A stretch of 64,000 nt of DNA from Obesumbacterium proteus (GTDB lineage Bacteria; Pseudomonadota; Gammaproteobacteria; Enterobacterales; Enterobacteriaceae), in assembly GCF_001586165.1 (NCBI RefSeq), contig NZ_CP014608.1, positions 1,736,001 to 1,800,000 on the forward strand, written 5' to 3'. Positions 53,221 through 62,170 of the stretch are shown piece after piece (within the stretch, counting starts at the first letter, position 1; every line of letters starts with the position of its first letter). Under the pieces are notes generated by a model. The model was not told where the DNA came from and did not search any database. It saw only the letters and a program-made list of their open reading frames with translations. The position numbers and the translations under genes were made by a program.

Positions 53221-54610
53221 CGGAAAAACCTTTTGTGATGGTTTGAAAGATGATTTTGATATCCAGCCACAAAGACCAATTCTGAATATAGTTAATGTCG
53301 TATTGAATACGTTTTTCCATTTTATCCAGAGTATCGACTTCCCCACGATAGCCGCTAATTTGGGCTAAGCCTGTGATACCGGGTTTTACTTTATGGCGAA
53401 TCATATAGTTATCAACAAGCTGGCGGTATTCTTCGTTGTGCGCGATCGCATGAGGCCGCGGGCCAACAATCGACATACGCCCTTGCAGCACGTTGATAAA
53501 CTGCGGAAGTTCATCGAGTGACTTACGGCGCAGGAAGGAGCCGAAGCGGGTGACTCGCGGATCCTTTTTAGTCGCTTGAATCACAACGTCGGCATTTTCC
53601 ATGACCCGCATGGATCGGAATTTATATACCGTAATTTTCTGGCCGCTTAGGCCATAGCGATCCTGTTTAAAAATAACAGGGCCACGAGAGGTGAGTTTAA
53701 TACCTATCGCAATCAGCAACATCAGTGGCGCAATGAGCAGCGTGATGATGCTTCCGAGTATTAAATCTTCCGCACGCTTAATGATGGCACCGCCATCGTC
53801 AAACGGTGAACTCAGAATACTCACGGCTTGCATATTACCGATCATGCGAACTTCAGTGGTGTACGTACTGTAGGAATAGAGATCGGGGATAATAAACGTA
53901 TCGACGGTAGTATCTGACATCATAGAAAGAAAATGACGGATCCGCTCTACCGCAGCCATCGGTAGCGCAATATAGATTTCGTCTAAATCGCCTTTGCGCG
54001 CCCGCTCTAATAAATCATTGACCTTGCCGAGATAGGGGGCATGAGTGAGGTAACCAAAGCGACTTTCTTCACGATCGTCGTAATAGGATAAATCAATTTT
54101 TTCCCAGCTGTATTCTTTCAATAGTTCTCGTTCAGCGGCTAACCCTGCGGGTGTCATACCGACAATCGCGATGCGAATTTTCTTCTGTTTGAACTGCTTG
54201 AGTAATATTAGCCTGATAATAAATACGGTCAGCAACGGAACCAAATAGGGCCAGATTAGCGGTGGGAAAAGGTCATATTCCCAAAGGCCGGGAAGACGGA
54301 ATTTACCGAAGTAGGTTAATAAAAGACGGAGGCATTCCATGAAGACAAAAGCCAGCAGGCAGGTACCCGCAAGGCGGTAAAACTCAGAGAAGCGCAGAGA
54401 CTTAATGCGGTAGTTATATACGCCGGTATATTCAGCAAACCAGAGAAAAACAATAGAAAACAAAACGCTAAAGATGATTCCACTGTAAAGAATTTGCTGC
54501 GAAAATAAACAGAAAAACAAAATGGATGCGAAATTCATTAAAAAAAAGTCCATGAATTTCGCGATGATAGGGTAACCGCGCCTTTTAATTCTGATTCGAT
54601 GGCTAAGCAT
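53204..54610 (-). CDS. Undecaprenyl-phosphate sugar-1-phosphate transferase (WcaJ-like)
   Basis: 468 residues. It starts EPS synthesis by moving a hexose-1-phosphate, usually glucose or galactose, onto undecaprenyl phosphate. An N-terminal membrane region of four helices is followed by a CoA-binding-like central domain (IRIAIVGMTPAGLAAERELL) and a C-terminal catalytic domain (FKQDRYGLSGQKITVYKFRS, RRKSLDELPQFINVLQGRMS, IVGPRPHAIAHNEEY, KPGITGLAQISGYRG), all typical of PHPT enzymes. It is the first gene of the operon; its last 17 bases overlap the GTG of the barrel gene. Confidence 0.95.
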   Translation of the reverse strand: MLSHRIRIKRRGYPIIAKFMDFFLMNFASILFFCLFSQQILYSGIIFSVLFSIVFLWFAEYTGVYNYRIKSLRFSEFYRLAGTCLLAFVFMECLRLLLTYFGKFRLPGLWEYDLFPPLIWPYLVPLLTVFIIRLILLKQFKQKKIRIAIVGMTPAGLAAERELLKEYSWEKIDLSYYDDREESRFGYLTHAPYLGKVNDLLERARKGDLDEIYIALPMAAVERIRHFLSMMSDTTVDTFIIPDLYSYSTYTTEVRMIGNMQAVSILSSPFDDGGAIIKRAEDLILGSIITLLIAPLMLLIAIGIKLTSRGPVIFKQDRYGLSGQKITVYKFRSMRVMENADVVIQATKKDPRVTRFGSFLRRKSLDELPQFINVLQGRMSIVGPRPHAIAHNEEYRQLVDNYMIRHKVKPGITGLAQISGYRGEVDTLDKMEKRIQYDINYIQNWSLWLDIKIIFQTITKGFSGENAY

Positions 54611-55415
54611 TTTTTATCTTATCCCTTAATGAGATTATTCTGTATTTCGTGTGATTTAAGGTGATTTTTTCTATTCTACTGAGCGCTAATCTACCATTTT
54701 TTGTGATGAAATTATGTATCAGATAATTCTGGCGTAAATTTATCACACTGAAAATCAGCCTCTATAATCTAAAATATCTAAGATTTTCCAGCGTTAAAGA
54801 ACCGCGATATTTTTAAGGTGGTTAGAATCCTTATAATTAGTGCGTGAATTGTAACGGGCACCTTGGTGATGTTTTTTTGAGTATGTAAAAACACCAGAGA
54901 CGGGCATGGATTCATATACAGTGCAGCCTGAGCAGTAGCGTGAAATGTATCTATTATGGTAGTTGATAATGAGATATTTTACACGGCTACAGGCGTGTGA
55001 TGAGAGCGGGAAATCATCATGGTTACTGTTGTGATTGAATGAGGTTGCGAATAAAAAAATCAGTGGCTTGCATAAACATAGAATCAATAATAAAAAAGCT
55101 AAAACCTTATAAAATATGCAGCCTTTAATCATGACTAAGTGCAATTTGGATTGGCTTAAAATATATGATGCCAATAAAGAACATGTTCTCTTTTGGGGGG
55201 AATTAATGTTTTCCGAACGCTAATGAGTGACAAGATGTTGGCTTGTATTAGCTCCATTACTCAAACACGCCGCCATGAATATTCTTAGACGTTTTATCTC
55301 TGTGCGTACTCGATGTGTGATTTTTAAATTTGCACGGTAAAACTGCCTGCGCAATGTATCGATTTTCATTCGGGTGGCGTAGTCTTGAGTGGGTACTTTC
55401 TCAGAGGTCATCAAC
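54611..55415. promoter_or_regulatory. AT-rich divergent region between EPS operon and ahr
   Basis: 805 bases between the EPS operon (leftward) and ahr (rightward), clearly AT-richer than either. The EPS promoter must lie in the left part. I could not find a JUMPstart/ops element in the minus orientation. A weak small open frame is described separately. AGAGGT near the right end is the ahr ribosome-binding site. Confidence 0.5.
54794..55132 (-). CDS. Possible small membrane or exported protein upstream of EPS operon
   Basis: Open frame of 112 residues from ATG 55132 (MIKGCIFYKVLAFLLLILCL). It has one hydrophobic segment followed by a polar, cysteine- and tyrosine-containing part (RYISRYCSGCTVYESMPVSG). 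No Shine-Dalgarno sequence is visible and I recognise no family. It lies in the same direction as the EPS operon, 180 bases upstream of it. It may be chance; kept as a candidate only. Confidence 0.25.
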   Translation of the reverse strand: MIKGCIFYKVLAFLLLILCLCKPLIFLFATSFNHNSNHDDFPLSSHACSRVKYLIINYHNRYISRYCSGCTVYESMPVSGVFTYSKKHHQGARYNSRTNYKDSNHLKNIAVL

Positions 55416-56435
55416 ATGTCAAAAATCAAAAGCTATGCTGCGCTGAAACCCGGAGCAGATCTGGAACTTTATGAGTATGACGCTGGTGCGTTACAGCCAG
55501 ACGACGTTGAGGTTAAGGTTGAATACTGCGGTATCTGTCATTCAGATCTATCGATGATCGATAACGAGTGGGGATTCTCTGACTATCCTCTGATTGCAGG
55601 TCATGAAGTGGTAGGGCATATCCATGCGCTGGGTGATGCTGCAAAAAATAAAGGCCTGAAAGTCGGCCAGCGTGTGGGTGTGGGCTGGACGGCAAACAGC
55701 TGTCAGCACTGCGATGCATGTATTAGCGGCAACCAAATTAACTGCCAAAACGGTAGCGTGCCGACCATCATGAATAAAGGTGGTTTTGCCGACAAGCTGC
55801 GTTGTAACTGGCAATGGGCTATTCCGCTGCCAGATGATATCGATATGGCAACGGCTGGACCGATGCTTTGCGGCGGTATCACGGTGTTTAAACCGCTATT
55901 GATGCATCACATTACCGCAACCAGCAAAGTTGGCGTGATTGGCATTGGCGGTCTGGGTCATATCGCCATTAAATTGCTCCATGCCATGGGCTGTGAAGTG
56001 ACGGCATTTAGTTCTAATCCAGCGAAAGAGCAGGAAGTTTTAGCCATGGGGGCCGATCGTGTGGTCAATAGCCGCGATCCTCAGGCGTTGAACGCATTGG
56101 CAAAACAGTTTGATTTGATCATCAATACCGTCAATGTGTCACTAGACTGGCTGCCGTACTTTGAAGCATTAACCTACGGTGGTCATTTCCATACGGTGGG
56201 TGCCGTAATGAAACCGCTCGAAGTGCCTGCGTTTACGCTGATCGGCGGCGATCGGAGTATTTCTGGTTCGGCAACGGGCTCTCCAAATGAGCTGCGTAAG
56301 CTCATGAAGTTTGCGGCACGAACAAAAGTTGCACCAACGACCGAGCTATACCCAATGTCGCAAATTAACCAAGCGTTGAAACATGTGCGTGAAGGCAAAG
56401 CTCGCTACCGTGTGGTGCTTAAAGCCGATTTCTAA
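55416..56435 (+). CDS. ahr: NADPH-dependent aldehyde reductase Ahr (YjgB)
   Basis: 339-residue zinc alcohol dehydrogenase, close to E. coli Ahr, which reduces a broad range of aldehydes. The start at 55416 has AGAGGT upstream and gives MSKIKSYAALKPGADLELYE. Catalytic zinc residues are C41 (YCGICHSD), H63 and E64 (AGHEVVGH). Structural zinc residues are C96, C99, C102, C110 (SCQHCDACISGNQINC). Rossmann motif GVIGIGGLGHIAIKL. The gene stands alone; the convergent neighbour is a sugar transporter. Confidence 0.93.
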   Translation: MSKIKSYAALKPGADLELYEYDAGALQPDDVEVKVEYCGICHSDLSMIDNEWGFSDYPLIAGHEVVGHIHALGDAAKNKGLKVGQRVGVGWTANSCQHCDACISGNQINCQNGSVPTIMNKGGFADKLRCNWQWAIPLPDDIDMATAGPMLCGGITVFKPLLMHHITATSKVGVIGIGGLGHIAIKLLHAMGCEVTAFSSNPAKEQEVLAMGADRVVNSRDPQALNALAKQFDLIINTVNVSLDWLPYFEALTYGGHFHTVGAVMKPLEVPAFTLIGGDRSISGSATGSPNELRKLMKFAARTKVAPTTELYPMSQINQALKHVREGKARYRVVLKADF

Positions 56436-56447
56436 TTGCTATTATCT

Positions 56448-56473
56448 TAGCCACGGGCTTTATCCTGTGGCTA
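56448..56473. other. Hairpin between convergent ahr and transporter genes
   Basis: TAGCCACGGG ... CCTGTGGCTA, a 10-bp stem with one wobble and a six-base loop. No T-run follows in either direction, so it is a hairpin with possible but unproven terminator function. Confidence 0.45.
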
Positions 56474-56490
56474 AAAACTAGTGCTAATAT

Positions 56491-57693
56491 TTACTCTAAA
56501 ACAGAAATAGGCGATGAAGCAGATTTGAGGTGTTTGACTCCCCAACATGCTAACAAGATATAAAGTGCTAATGGCAGTAAAAAGCTAAAGCGCAGTGTCA
56601 GAATATCAATCATTAACGCTTGAATATAAGGAATAATCGCGCCCCCAATCCCGGCCATAATCAATACGCCAGCCGCGAAATTTGCGCTATGAGGCACCGT
56701 TGCCATGCTTTGGCTAAAAATAATAGGGTACATAATCGAGTTGGCAAAGCCTATTAACAGCAGCAAATAGCCACCTATTGCGTTGTTTAATAGAATGGAT
56801 AACACAATGAGGAGTGCGGAGATTAACGTCACTGTCAGAAATGCAAATTTTAAACTGATCCGATGGGCAAATACGCCAAAGATAAAACGACCTATTAATG
56901 CGCCACCCCAATACAGCGAAATTAATGATATTGCGGTTTCTGTATTCCATTTTCCAATGGTTGATAGATAATTGATGGTGTTCGTTCCTAATGATACCTC
57001 CACGCCAACATAGATAAATATCGCCGCCACAGAATAAATAAATTTCCTATTACACCATAGCGATGATGGATATTTTGCCGTTTTTGTATTTTGGGCAATA
57101 TCCGGCAGTTTGATTAAAATTGTTATTGTGAATAGTCCCGCCGAAAAGAGGGCTAAGACAAGCCAAATCCATTTTATTGGCTCGTTATGATTAACATAAT
57201 CAATCGGCGATGCGCGTAATGCTAAGGCAATCAGCAGTGGTGCTAGCGTGGTGCCTAATGAGTTAACGGCAGAGGCTAAGGTGAGGTTGCCTACGCGTTT
57301 ATGTTCTTGGCTGAGCAGCGTGAGATAAGGGTTAGCGACAACCTGCATGGCAGCAACGCCGGTTGCAATCACGAATACGGCAAACAGGGCACCGATAATC
57401 GAATAATATCCCAGCGCTAGGCTTAACAGCCCACAGCCGCTCATTGTGAGAAGCAAGGCGCTGCGTAAGAGAGTGCGGTAACCAAATAATGCGATAAGTT
57501 TGGAGCAGGGTAGGCAAGTCAAAAAGGGGGCAATATAAAACAGAACATTTACGAGCATCGCCTGAGGCCATGAAAGCTGAAAGTAGTGATAAAAAAATAA
57601 AATTAATGTGCTGTTGAAAGCCGTTATTAATCCCCATAAAAAGAATGTTGCGCCAACGGTCGTAAGATGTTTTTTCATATCCCTATTTTCCAT
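56491..57693 (-). CDS. FucP-like sugar:proton symporter (MFS)
   Basis: 400 residues, 12 predicted helices, of the FucP/GluP branch of the major facilitator superfamily (GATFFLWGLITAFNSTLILF, VANPYLTLLSQEHKRVGNLT, ASAVNSLGTTLAPLL). The segments NPYLT and the asparagine-rich start are typical. The substrate is unknown: fucose, glucose/galactose and other sugars are handled in the family. Two start codons are possible (MENRD at 57693 or MKKHL at 57678), neither with a clear ribosome-binding site. It is divergent from the RpiR gene across 84 bases, so likely regulated by it. Confidence 0.8.
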   Translation of the reverse strand: MENRDMKKHLTTVGATFFLWGLITAFNSTLILFFYHYFQLSWPQAMLVNVLFYIAPFLTCLPCSKLIALFGYRTLLRSALLLTMSGCGLLSLALGYYSIIGALFAVFVIATGVAAMQVVANPYLTLLSQEHKRVGNLTLASAVNSLGTTLAPLLIALALRASPIDYVNHNEPIKWIWLVLALFSAGLFTITILIKLPDIAQNTKTAKYPSSLWCNRKFIYSVAAIFIYVGVEVSLGTNTINYLSTIGKWNTETAISLISLYWGGALIGRFIFGVFAHRISLKFAFLTVTLISALLIVLSILLNNAIGGYLLLLIGFANSIMYPIIFSQSMATVPHSANFAAGVLIMAGIGGAIIPYIQALMIDILTLRFSFLLPLALYILLACWGVKHLKSASSPISVLE

Positions 57694-57777
57694 TGCGAAG
57701 TGAAATAAATTTGACTGATTACTCAGTTATTAATAAATGCCTGTGTTAATATCAAATTTGCTTAACAGGGGCTTATC

Positions 57778-58491
57778 ATGGATATTCAAAATCTATTTCG
57801 TAATATTAAACTGAGCAATATTGAAATTGGTGTTCTTCAATATATACAGGCCAATCCTGAACTATGTATTCAGCAAGGGATACGCAGCGTTGCTGAGAAG
57901 TGCTGTAGTAATCCCTCATCATTGGTTCGTTTAGCCAAAAAGCTTGAGTTTAGCGGCTGGCTTGAGATGGTTTACTTTATTAAGTTTAACATCACGCTGC
58001 CGAAGCTCGATGTTACCAACGATGTTGATTTCATGAATATTCAACCGCCAGAGAAAGTGGATATCCTGCTAGAAAGGCTACAAAACGAACGGATCCTGAT
58101 CCACGGTAGCGGTTTTTCGCAGCTTATTGCCCAATATATTTATAACAAGTTTTTGGTTACCGGCGTCAACGCCAGCTTAGCGCTATGGCCAGACTATGAA
58201 ATTCTGGAACAAAAGAATGCCAATAAATTCGATTCGATTTGGTTAATCTCTAAATCGGGTCGGAGTTCATCGGCATTAAGCTGGGTAAAGGCATTAGAGA
58301 ATAAAAACATTAACCTTGTTTGCTTTACCGGCGATCATCAAAGCCCGTTAGCACAGGCTGCGGACCTGTCATTTATTATTCACGATCCACAAAAATATGA
58401 TGATGATATTTATTGGTCCAATCCGTTCTTTGGCTACTGCATTCTCGGGTTCGAACATCTTTTGAAACTGTGGTTTATGCAGAAGAAATAA
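57778..58491 (+). CDS. RpiR/MurR-family regulator with SIS domain
   Basis: 237 residues. N-terminal HTH_6 domain (about 1-75; GIRSVAEKCCSNPSSLVRLA) and C-terminal sugar-isomerase-like SIS domain (about 80-230; ERILIHGSGFSQLIA, IWLISKSGRSSSALSW) that senses a sugar phosphate. It is divergent from the symporter and convergent with the GH4/PTS pair, so it is the natural candidate regulator of both. Other genes in the family are repressors released by their sugar phosphate. Confidence 0.88.
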   Translation: MDIQNLFRNIKLSNIEIGVLQYIQANPELCIQQGIRSVAEKCCSNPSSLVRLAKKLEFSGWLEMVYFIKFNITLPKLDVTNDVDFMNIQPPEKVDILLERLQNERILIHGSGFSQLIAQYIYNKFLVTGVNASLALWPDYEILEQKNANKFDSIWLISKSGRSSSALSWVKALENKNINLVCFTGDHQSPLAQAADLSFIIHDPQKYDDDIYWSNPFFGYCILGFEHLLKLWFMQKK

Positions 58492-58495
58492 TAAA

Positions 58496-58513
58496 GGGCG
58501 TCCTGCGACGCCC
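58496..58513 (-). terminator. Hairpin terminator after the GH4 gene
   Basis: Read on the minus strand, GGGCGTC-GCAG-GACGCCC followed by TTTATTATTT. Perfect seven-base stem past the GH4 stop; the T-run is on the minus-strand side, with RpiR converging. Confidence 0.75.
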
Positions 58514-58533
58514 CAGAATTTCAATGCTGGGAT

Positions 58534-59913
58534 CTAGTGCCAGTTTTTAAACTGTGGGCCCTGCAAATAGGCGGAAACCAGCTTTTCAGCCAATGACCAC
58601 GACCCAACCAACGGATGTGCCATTAATGCCTTAACCGCGAGCGTTCTGTCCTGATTCAAAATGGCCTGTACCGCGAGACGTTCATACTCTTTCACGCAGG
58701 AAATCATATTTTTCTGCGCCTCTGGTACATGAATCGGCTTAACCGGTTTTAATCCCTCTTTGCTGAGATCGCAGCTGATTTCAATAACATCGTCCGGATG
58801 CAGGAAATCCAGCGTATCGTTGTTGGAAAGCGATACCACAATACGCTTAGTGGTATTGCTGTTGACGGCTTCGAGAATATCTAAAGCAACGCCCGCGTAG
58901 CCGCCGCTGTCGGGTTCTTCGATGAATTGCTGCAGCGTCAAAGGTTCCCTGGTGTGGAATTTTTCCTGCTGAGATTCATTTTGCATGTAGCTATTTTCAC
59001 GACGTAGATAATGCTTCATCCAAATATCAAACGCGGTGGCTGGGTTTTCTTTAACGTCGATGCGGCTAAGCTCTTCACGCATATCATGGTTAATACGTGC
59101 GATTTGTTCGCCTCGTGTTTCACCTGAATCTTGAATAGCTTTTAGCGCCTCTTCTTTATAGTAATAATAATATAAGTATTCATTTAACAGCTGGTTATCA
59201 CACAGACGTACTAATTCTGGTGAGAAGTATTGCATGGCCGTTTTTTTATACAGCTCAGGCGAATTAACCAATTGTTCGGTCACATCCTCTCCGCGCACGG
59301 TGAAATGCGTGAACCAAGAGAAATGATTGAGCCCATAGCACTCAACCTGCAGTTCACTTTCGTCGCAGCTAAGAATGTCAGGTAGTTCACGGATCAGCTC
59401 TGATGGTGCATCGCAGATACCGTACACGCGGCGTTTAAAGCCCGATTTGATAATTGCTTCGGTGACTAAGCCTGATGGATTGGTAAAGTTAAATAAGATG
59501 GCATCGGGTGCCGCATGTGCTTCGATTAATTTGCAGTAGTCCAAAATAGCGGGAATAGAGCGCATGGCCATGGCAAAACCACCTGCACCGGTTGTTTCCT
59601 GGCCTAAGGTATTGTGGTCCAGCGCAATGCGCTCGTCATGAATACGGCTTTCATCGCCACCGACGCGCAGTGTGGTAATCACATAGTTGGCGTCTTGTAA
59701 GGCCGAGACGGGTTCGGTGGTTAAGCTAAATTCAATATCAGGGCGAATAGTATTAAATATATAACGCGCAATTTCGCCAAAGATGGTCAGGTTCTGAGCC
59801 GAATTATCCAGAAAAACGACCTGTTTTAATCCGATACGGTGGGCATTATAAGCCAGAGATTTTGCCAGAAATGCGGAACGTACTCCGCCGCCACCTAATA
59901 CTGTTAGTTTCAT
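58534..59913 (-). CDS. GH4 6-phospho-glucosidase
   Basis: 459 residues from ATG 59913 (GGGAG ten bases upstream), giving MKLTVLGGGGVRSAFLAKSL. Family GH4 enzymes use NAD+ and a divalent metal to cleave phosphorylated disaccharides by redox elimination. The NAD loop is GGGG (7-10). Metal-site candidates are C167 (YGICDAPSE) and H197 (GLNHFSW), with N145 in FTNPSGLV. Whether it acts on alpha- or beta-linked substrate cannot be read from these motifs; the partner permease looks alpha-glucoside-like. It follows the permease gene by 13 bases on the same strand. Confidence 0.87.
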   Translation of the reverse strand: MKLTVLGGGGVRSAFLAKSLAYNAHRIGLKQVVFLDNSAQNLTIFGEIARYIFNTIRPDIEFSLTTEPVSALQDANYVITTLRVGGDESRIHDERIALDHNTLGQETTGAGGFAMAMRSIPAILDYCKLIEAHAAPDAILFNFTNPSGLVTEAIIKSGFKRRVYGICDAPSELIRELPDILSCDESELQVECYGLNHFSWFTHFTVRGEDVTEQLVNSPELYKKTAMQYFSPELVRLCDNQLLNEYLYYYYYKEEALKAIQDSGETRGEQIARINHDMREELSRIDVKENPATAFDIWMKHYLRRENSYMQNESQQEKFHTREPLTLQQFIEEPDSGGYAGVALDILEAVNSNTTKRIVVSLSNNDTLDFLHPDDVIEISCDLSKEGLKPVKPIHVPEAQKNMISCVKEYERLAVQAILNQDRTLAVKALMAHPLVGSWSLAEKLVSAYLQGPQFKNWH

Positions 59914-59926
59914 ATGTACTCCCAAT

Positions 59927-61498
59927 TTAATTATTAGCCAGCCAGGTATCAACTTTCGAGCGTACTTGTCCAACTTTGACACCGTAAATAACCTGAACTT
60001 CATTGCTATTACGTACCACGCCGTTCGCACCGGTTGCTTTTAAAGCAGCGTCATCGACGATAGTTAAATCATGAATAGCCACGCGTAAACGGGTAAAGCA
60101 ATTATCGACAGAAATAATGTTATGTTTTCCACCGAGTCCTTTAATAATTTCATCGGCCTGTGAGCCCGTGTTTCTCTTTTCCTGCTGAACTTTTTCTTGA
60201 TAGTCTTTTTTGTTATACAGCTTCACATCATCATCGTCTTCGCGACCCGGTGTTTTAAGCTTTAATTTCACAACCACGGTGCGGAATATCACGTAATAAG
60301 CAACAAACTGTCCGATGCCAATCACGATATAAAGCGGCCAGCGTGTCAGCGAAACGGGGAGCGGTAGGTTATAGGCTAAAAACTCAATTAATCCTGATGC
60401 GCCCCATGGTCTAACCTGTAGCAGATCGCAAATAGCCTGTGATGCTGCGGTCAATGTGGCGTGAATAACCCACAGAAGCGGTGAGATAAACAGGAATGTA
60501 AATTCAATAGGTTCAGTAATTCCGGTCAGAATTGAGGTAATAATGGCCGGTAATAAAACGGCTTTCGCGAGCATTTTCTTTTCTGGCTTCGCGGTGTGAT
60601 AAAACGCCAGCGCAGCGCCAGACAGACCGAAAATAGTGGTCATGCCTTGCTGAGAGAAACGCAGAGCATCGTTCATCACCGGTGTTAAATCGGGATGGCG
60701 CATATACGCAAGGAAGATGGCCTGAGTGCCTGAAACCGTCTGCCCATCCACCGTCAATGAACCGCCGATTTGCGTGAGCTGGAATGGTGACCAGACGAAA
60801 TGGTGTAGGCCGGTAGGAATTAAGAATTTCTCGAAGAAACCATAAACAAATACCCCAGCAACGCCTGCGTTTTTCATAAAGCCGGTTAACGCCGCAATAC
60901 CGTGGGTCATAAATGGCCAGAACCAGGTGAAAGCCATGGCGTAGATAATCACAACCGGCGTCATGGCGATAAGCGTTAGCTTTGCGCCGCCATACATTGA
61001 TAACGCGCCAGGGAGTTCTATTTGCGAGACTTTATTGTGTACCCATGCAATGGTGCAGCCGAGAATAATACCGAGGAATATCCCCATATCAACAACCACA
61101 AACCCTAATATTTGAGTTTGTCCTGTTCCGTAATATTCGCCGTTTATTTTATTAGCAATGCCGTGGGTATATTCCAACCAAGAGTGGTTGGCACCTAAAA
61201 ACATAATGAAGCACATAACGGAAACTAAGGCGACTTCCGTTTTTTTGTCCTTTGCTAATCCATAGCTAATACCGACGCAAAAGAGTAAGCCTAAATTACC
61301 AAACAGTGGCCAGAACGTGTCTCCTAATAACTGACCAAGTTGATGAAGAAAGCTCGTTTCAGAAATAAGCGTTGGGTTAGTTAAAATTGAACTTAATGCC
61401 AGAATTAAACCTATGACTGGCAAAAACAGCACTGCACCGATCATCGCCCTAGAGAATTTTTGCATACTCTCCAGAGTACGTTGCCGTATTCTAGACAT
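59927..61498 (-). CDS. PTS transporter IICB, alpha-glucoside/maltose type
   Basis: 523 residues. An N-terminal IIC domain of about ten helices (GFFEKFLIPTGLHHFVWSPF, ITEPIEFTFLFISPLLWVIH) is followed by a linker and a IIB domain with phospho-cysteine C467 (ISVDNCFTRLRVAI). The fusion order IIC-IIB matches GlvC/AglA-like permeases. No IIA is encoded nearby, so Crr (EIIA-Glc) probably supplies the phosphate (family knowledge). The product, a 6-phospho-disaccharide, is the substrate of the adjoining GH4 enzyme. Confidence 0.9.
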   Translation of the reverse strand: MSRIRQRTLESMQKFSRAMIGAVLFLPVIGLILALSSILTNPTLISETSFLHQLGQLLGDTFWPLFGNLGLLFCVGISYGLAKDKKTEVALVSVMCFIMFLGANHSWLEYTHGIANKINGEYYGTGQTQILGFVVVDMGIFLGIILGCTIAWVHNKVSQIELPGALSMYGGAKLTLIAMTPVVIIYAMAFTWFWPFMTHGIAALTGFMKNAGVAGVFVYGFFEKFLIPTGLHHFVWSPFQLTQIGGSLTVDGQTVSGTQAIFLAYMRHPDLTPVMNDALRFSQQGMTTIFGLSGAALAFYHTAKPEKKMLAKAVLLPAIITSILTGITEPIEFTFLFISPLLWVIHATLTAASQAICDLLQVRPWGASGLIEFLAYNLPLPVSLTRWPLYIVIGIGQFVAYYVIFRTVVVKLKLKTPGREDDDDVKLYNKKDYQEKVQQEKRNTGSQADEIIKGLGGKHNIISVDNCFTRLRVAIHDLTIVDDAALKATGANGVVRNSNEVQVIYGVKVGQVRSKVDTWLANN

Positions 61499-61775
61499 AG
61501 CTGTTCCTTTATTATTAGTAGGGGGTGTTTGTTATAATAAATTCACTTCCAGTGATGACGTTATAGCAATGGCCTTGGCGAAAAGAAACACGTTGCGAAA
61601 AATAGGTACAAATAGCCACAAAATGCATACCTGTTTCAAATTAATGCGTTAAAGGCCTTTATAATAGTGCGGCTAATCAGTTGGGAGAAATGGATGAGAC
61701 GTGGATCAAATATATTTTTCAGGGCAAAATAGGTTAACTGCCTTGTGTATCACGACTTTTGGTAAAAATACCCTA

Positions 61776-62102
61776 ATGTTAATTGTTAAAGCATTCTTAT
61801 TATTTAGCCTGACGGCAGTTGCAGAGATCGTGGGGTGCTATCTGCCTTATTTGGTTTTGAAGCAACATAAGCCGCTATGGTTATTGCTGCCGGCTGCGTT
61901 GAGTTTGGTTATTTTTGCTTGGTTACTGACCTTACATCCCACGGCGGCGGGTCGAACCTATGCGGCCTACGGTGGCGTATACATTGGCGTTGCGTTACTT
62001 TGGCTGCGCTTTGTTGACGGTGTTGAATTAACCCGTTGGGATATGGTTGGTGCCTGCGTTGCGTTGATAGGTATGGCGGTAATTGTTCTGCAACCTTCAT
62101 AA
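61776..62102 (+). CDS. ynfA: YnfA-family small membrane protein
   Basis: 108 residues, exactly the E. coli YnfA length, with four helices (LLFSLTAVAEIVGCYLPYLV, LLLPAALSLVIFAWLL, AAYGGVYIGVALLWLRFVDG, MVGACVALIGMAVIVL). Distantly related to small multidrug transporters; the function is not well established. The start at 61776 matches the family N terminus; the longer open frame from 61701 does not. The ribosome-binding site is weak. Confidence 0.92.
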   Translation: MLIVKAFLLFSLTAVAEIVGCYLPYLVLKQHKPLWLLLPAALSLVIFAWLLTLHPTAAGRTYAAYGGVYIGVALLWLRFVDGVELTRWDMVGACVALIGMAVIVLQPS

Positions 62103-62132
62103 TAAATGAGAGGGTTGTATGGTGAAATTAAT

Positions 62133-62163
62133 GCCGTCATGCCGAAATATTCAGCATGACGGC
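62133..62163. other. Hairpin between ynfA and the receptor gene
   Basis: GCCGTCATGC ... GCATGACGGC, a perfect 10-bp stem with an 11-base loop, between convergent ynfA and the receptor gene. No T-run; may mark the 3' ends of both messages. Confidence 0.5.
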
Positions 62164-62170
62164 GTAGTGA

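Noticed and set aside
54919..54942. JUMPstart/ops-like sequence (CAGTGC ... GCAGTAGCGTG) near the EPS operon
   Set aside because: It lies on the plus strand, pointing away from the EPS operon and towards ahr. It differs from the ops core at two positions, and the spacing between its two parts is too short. Probably chance.
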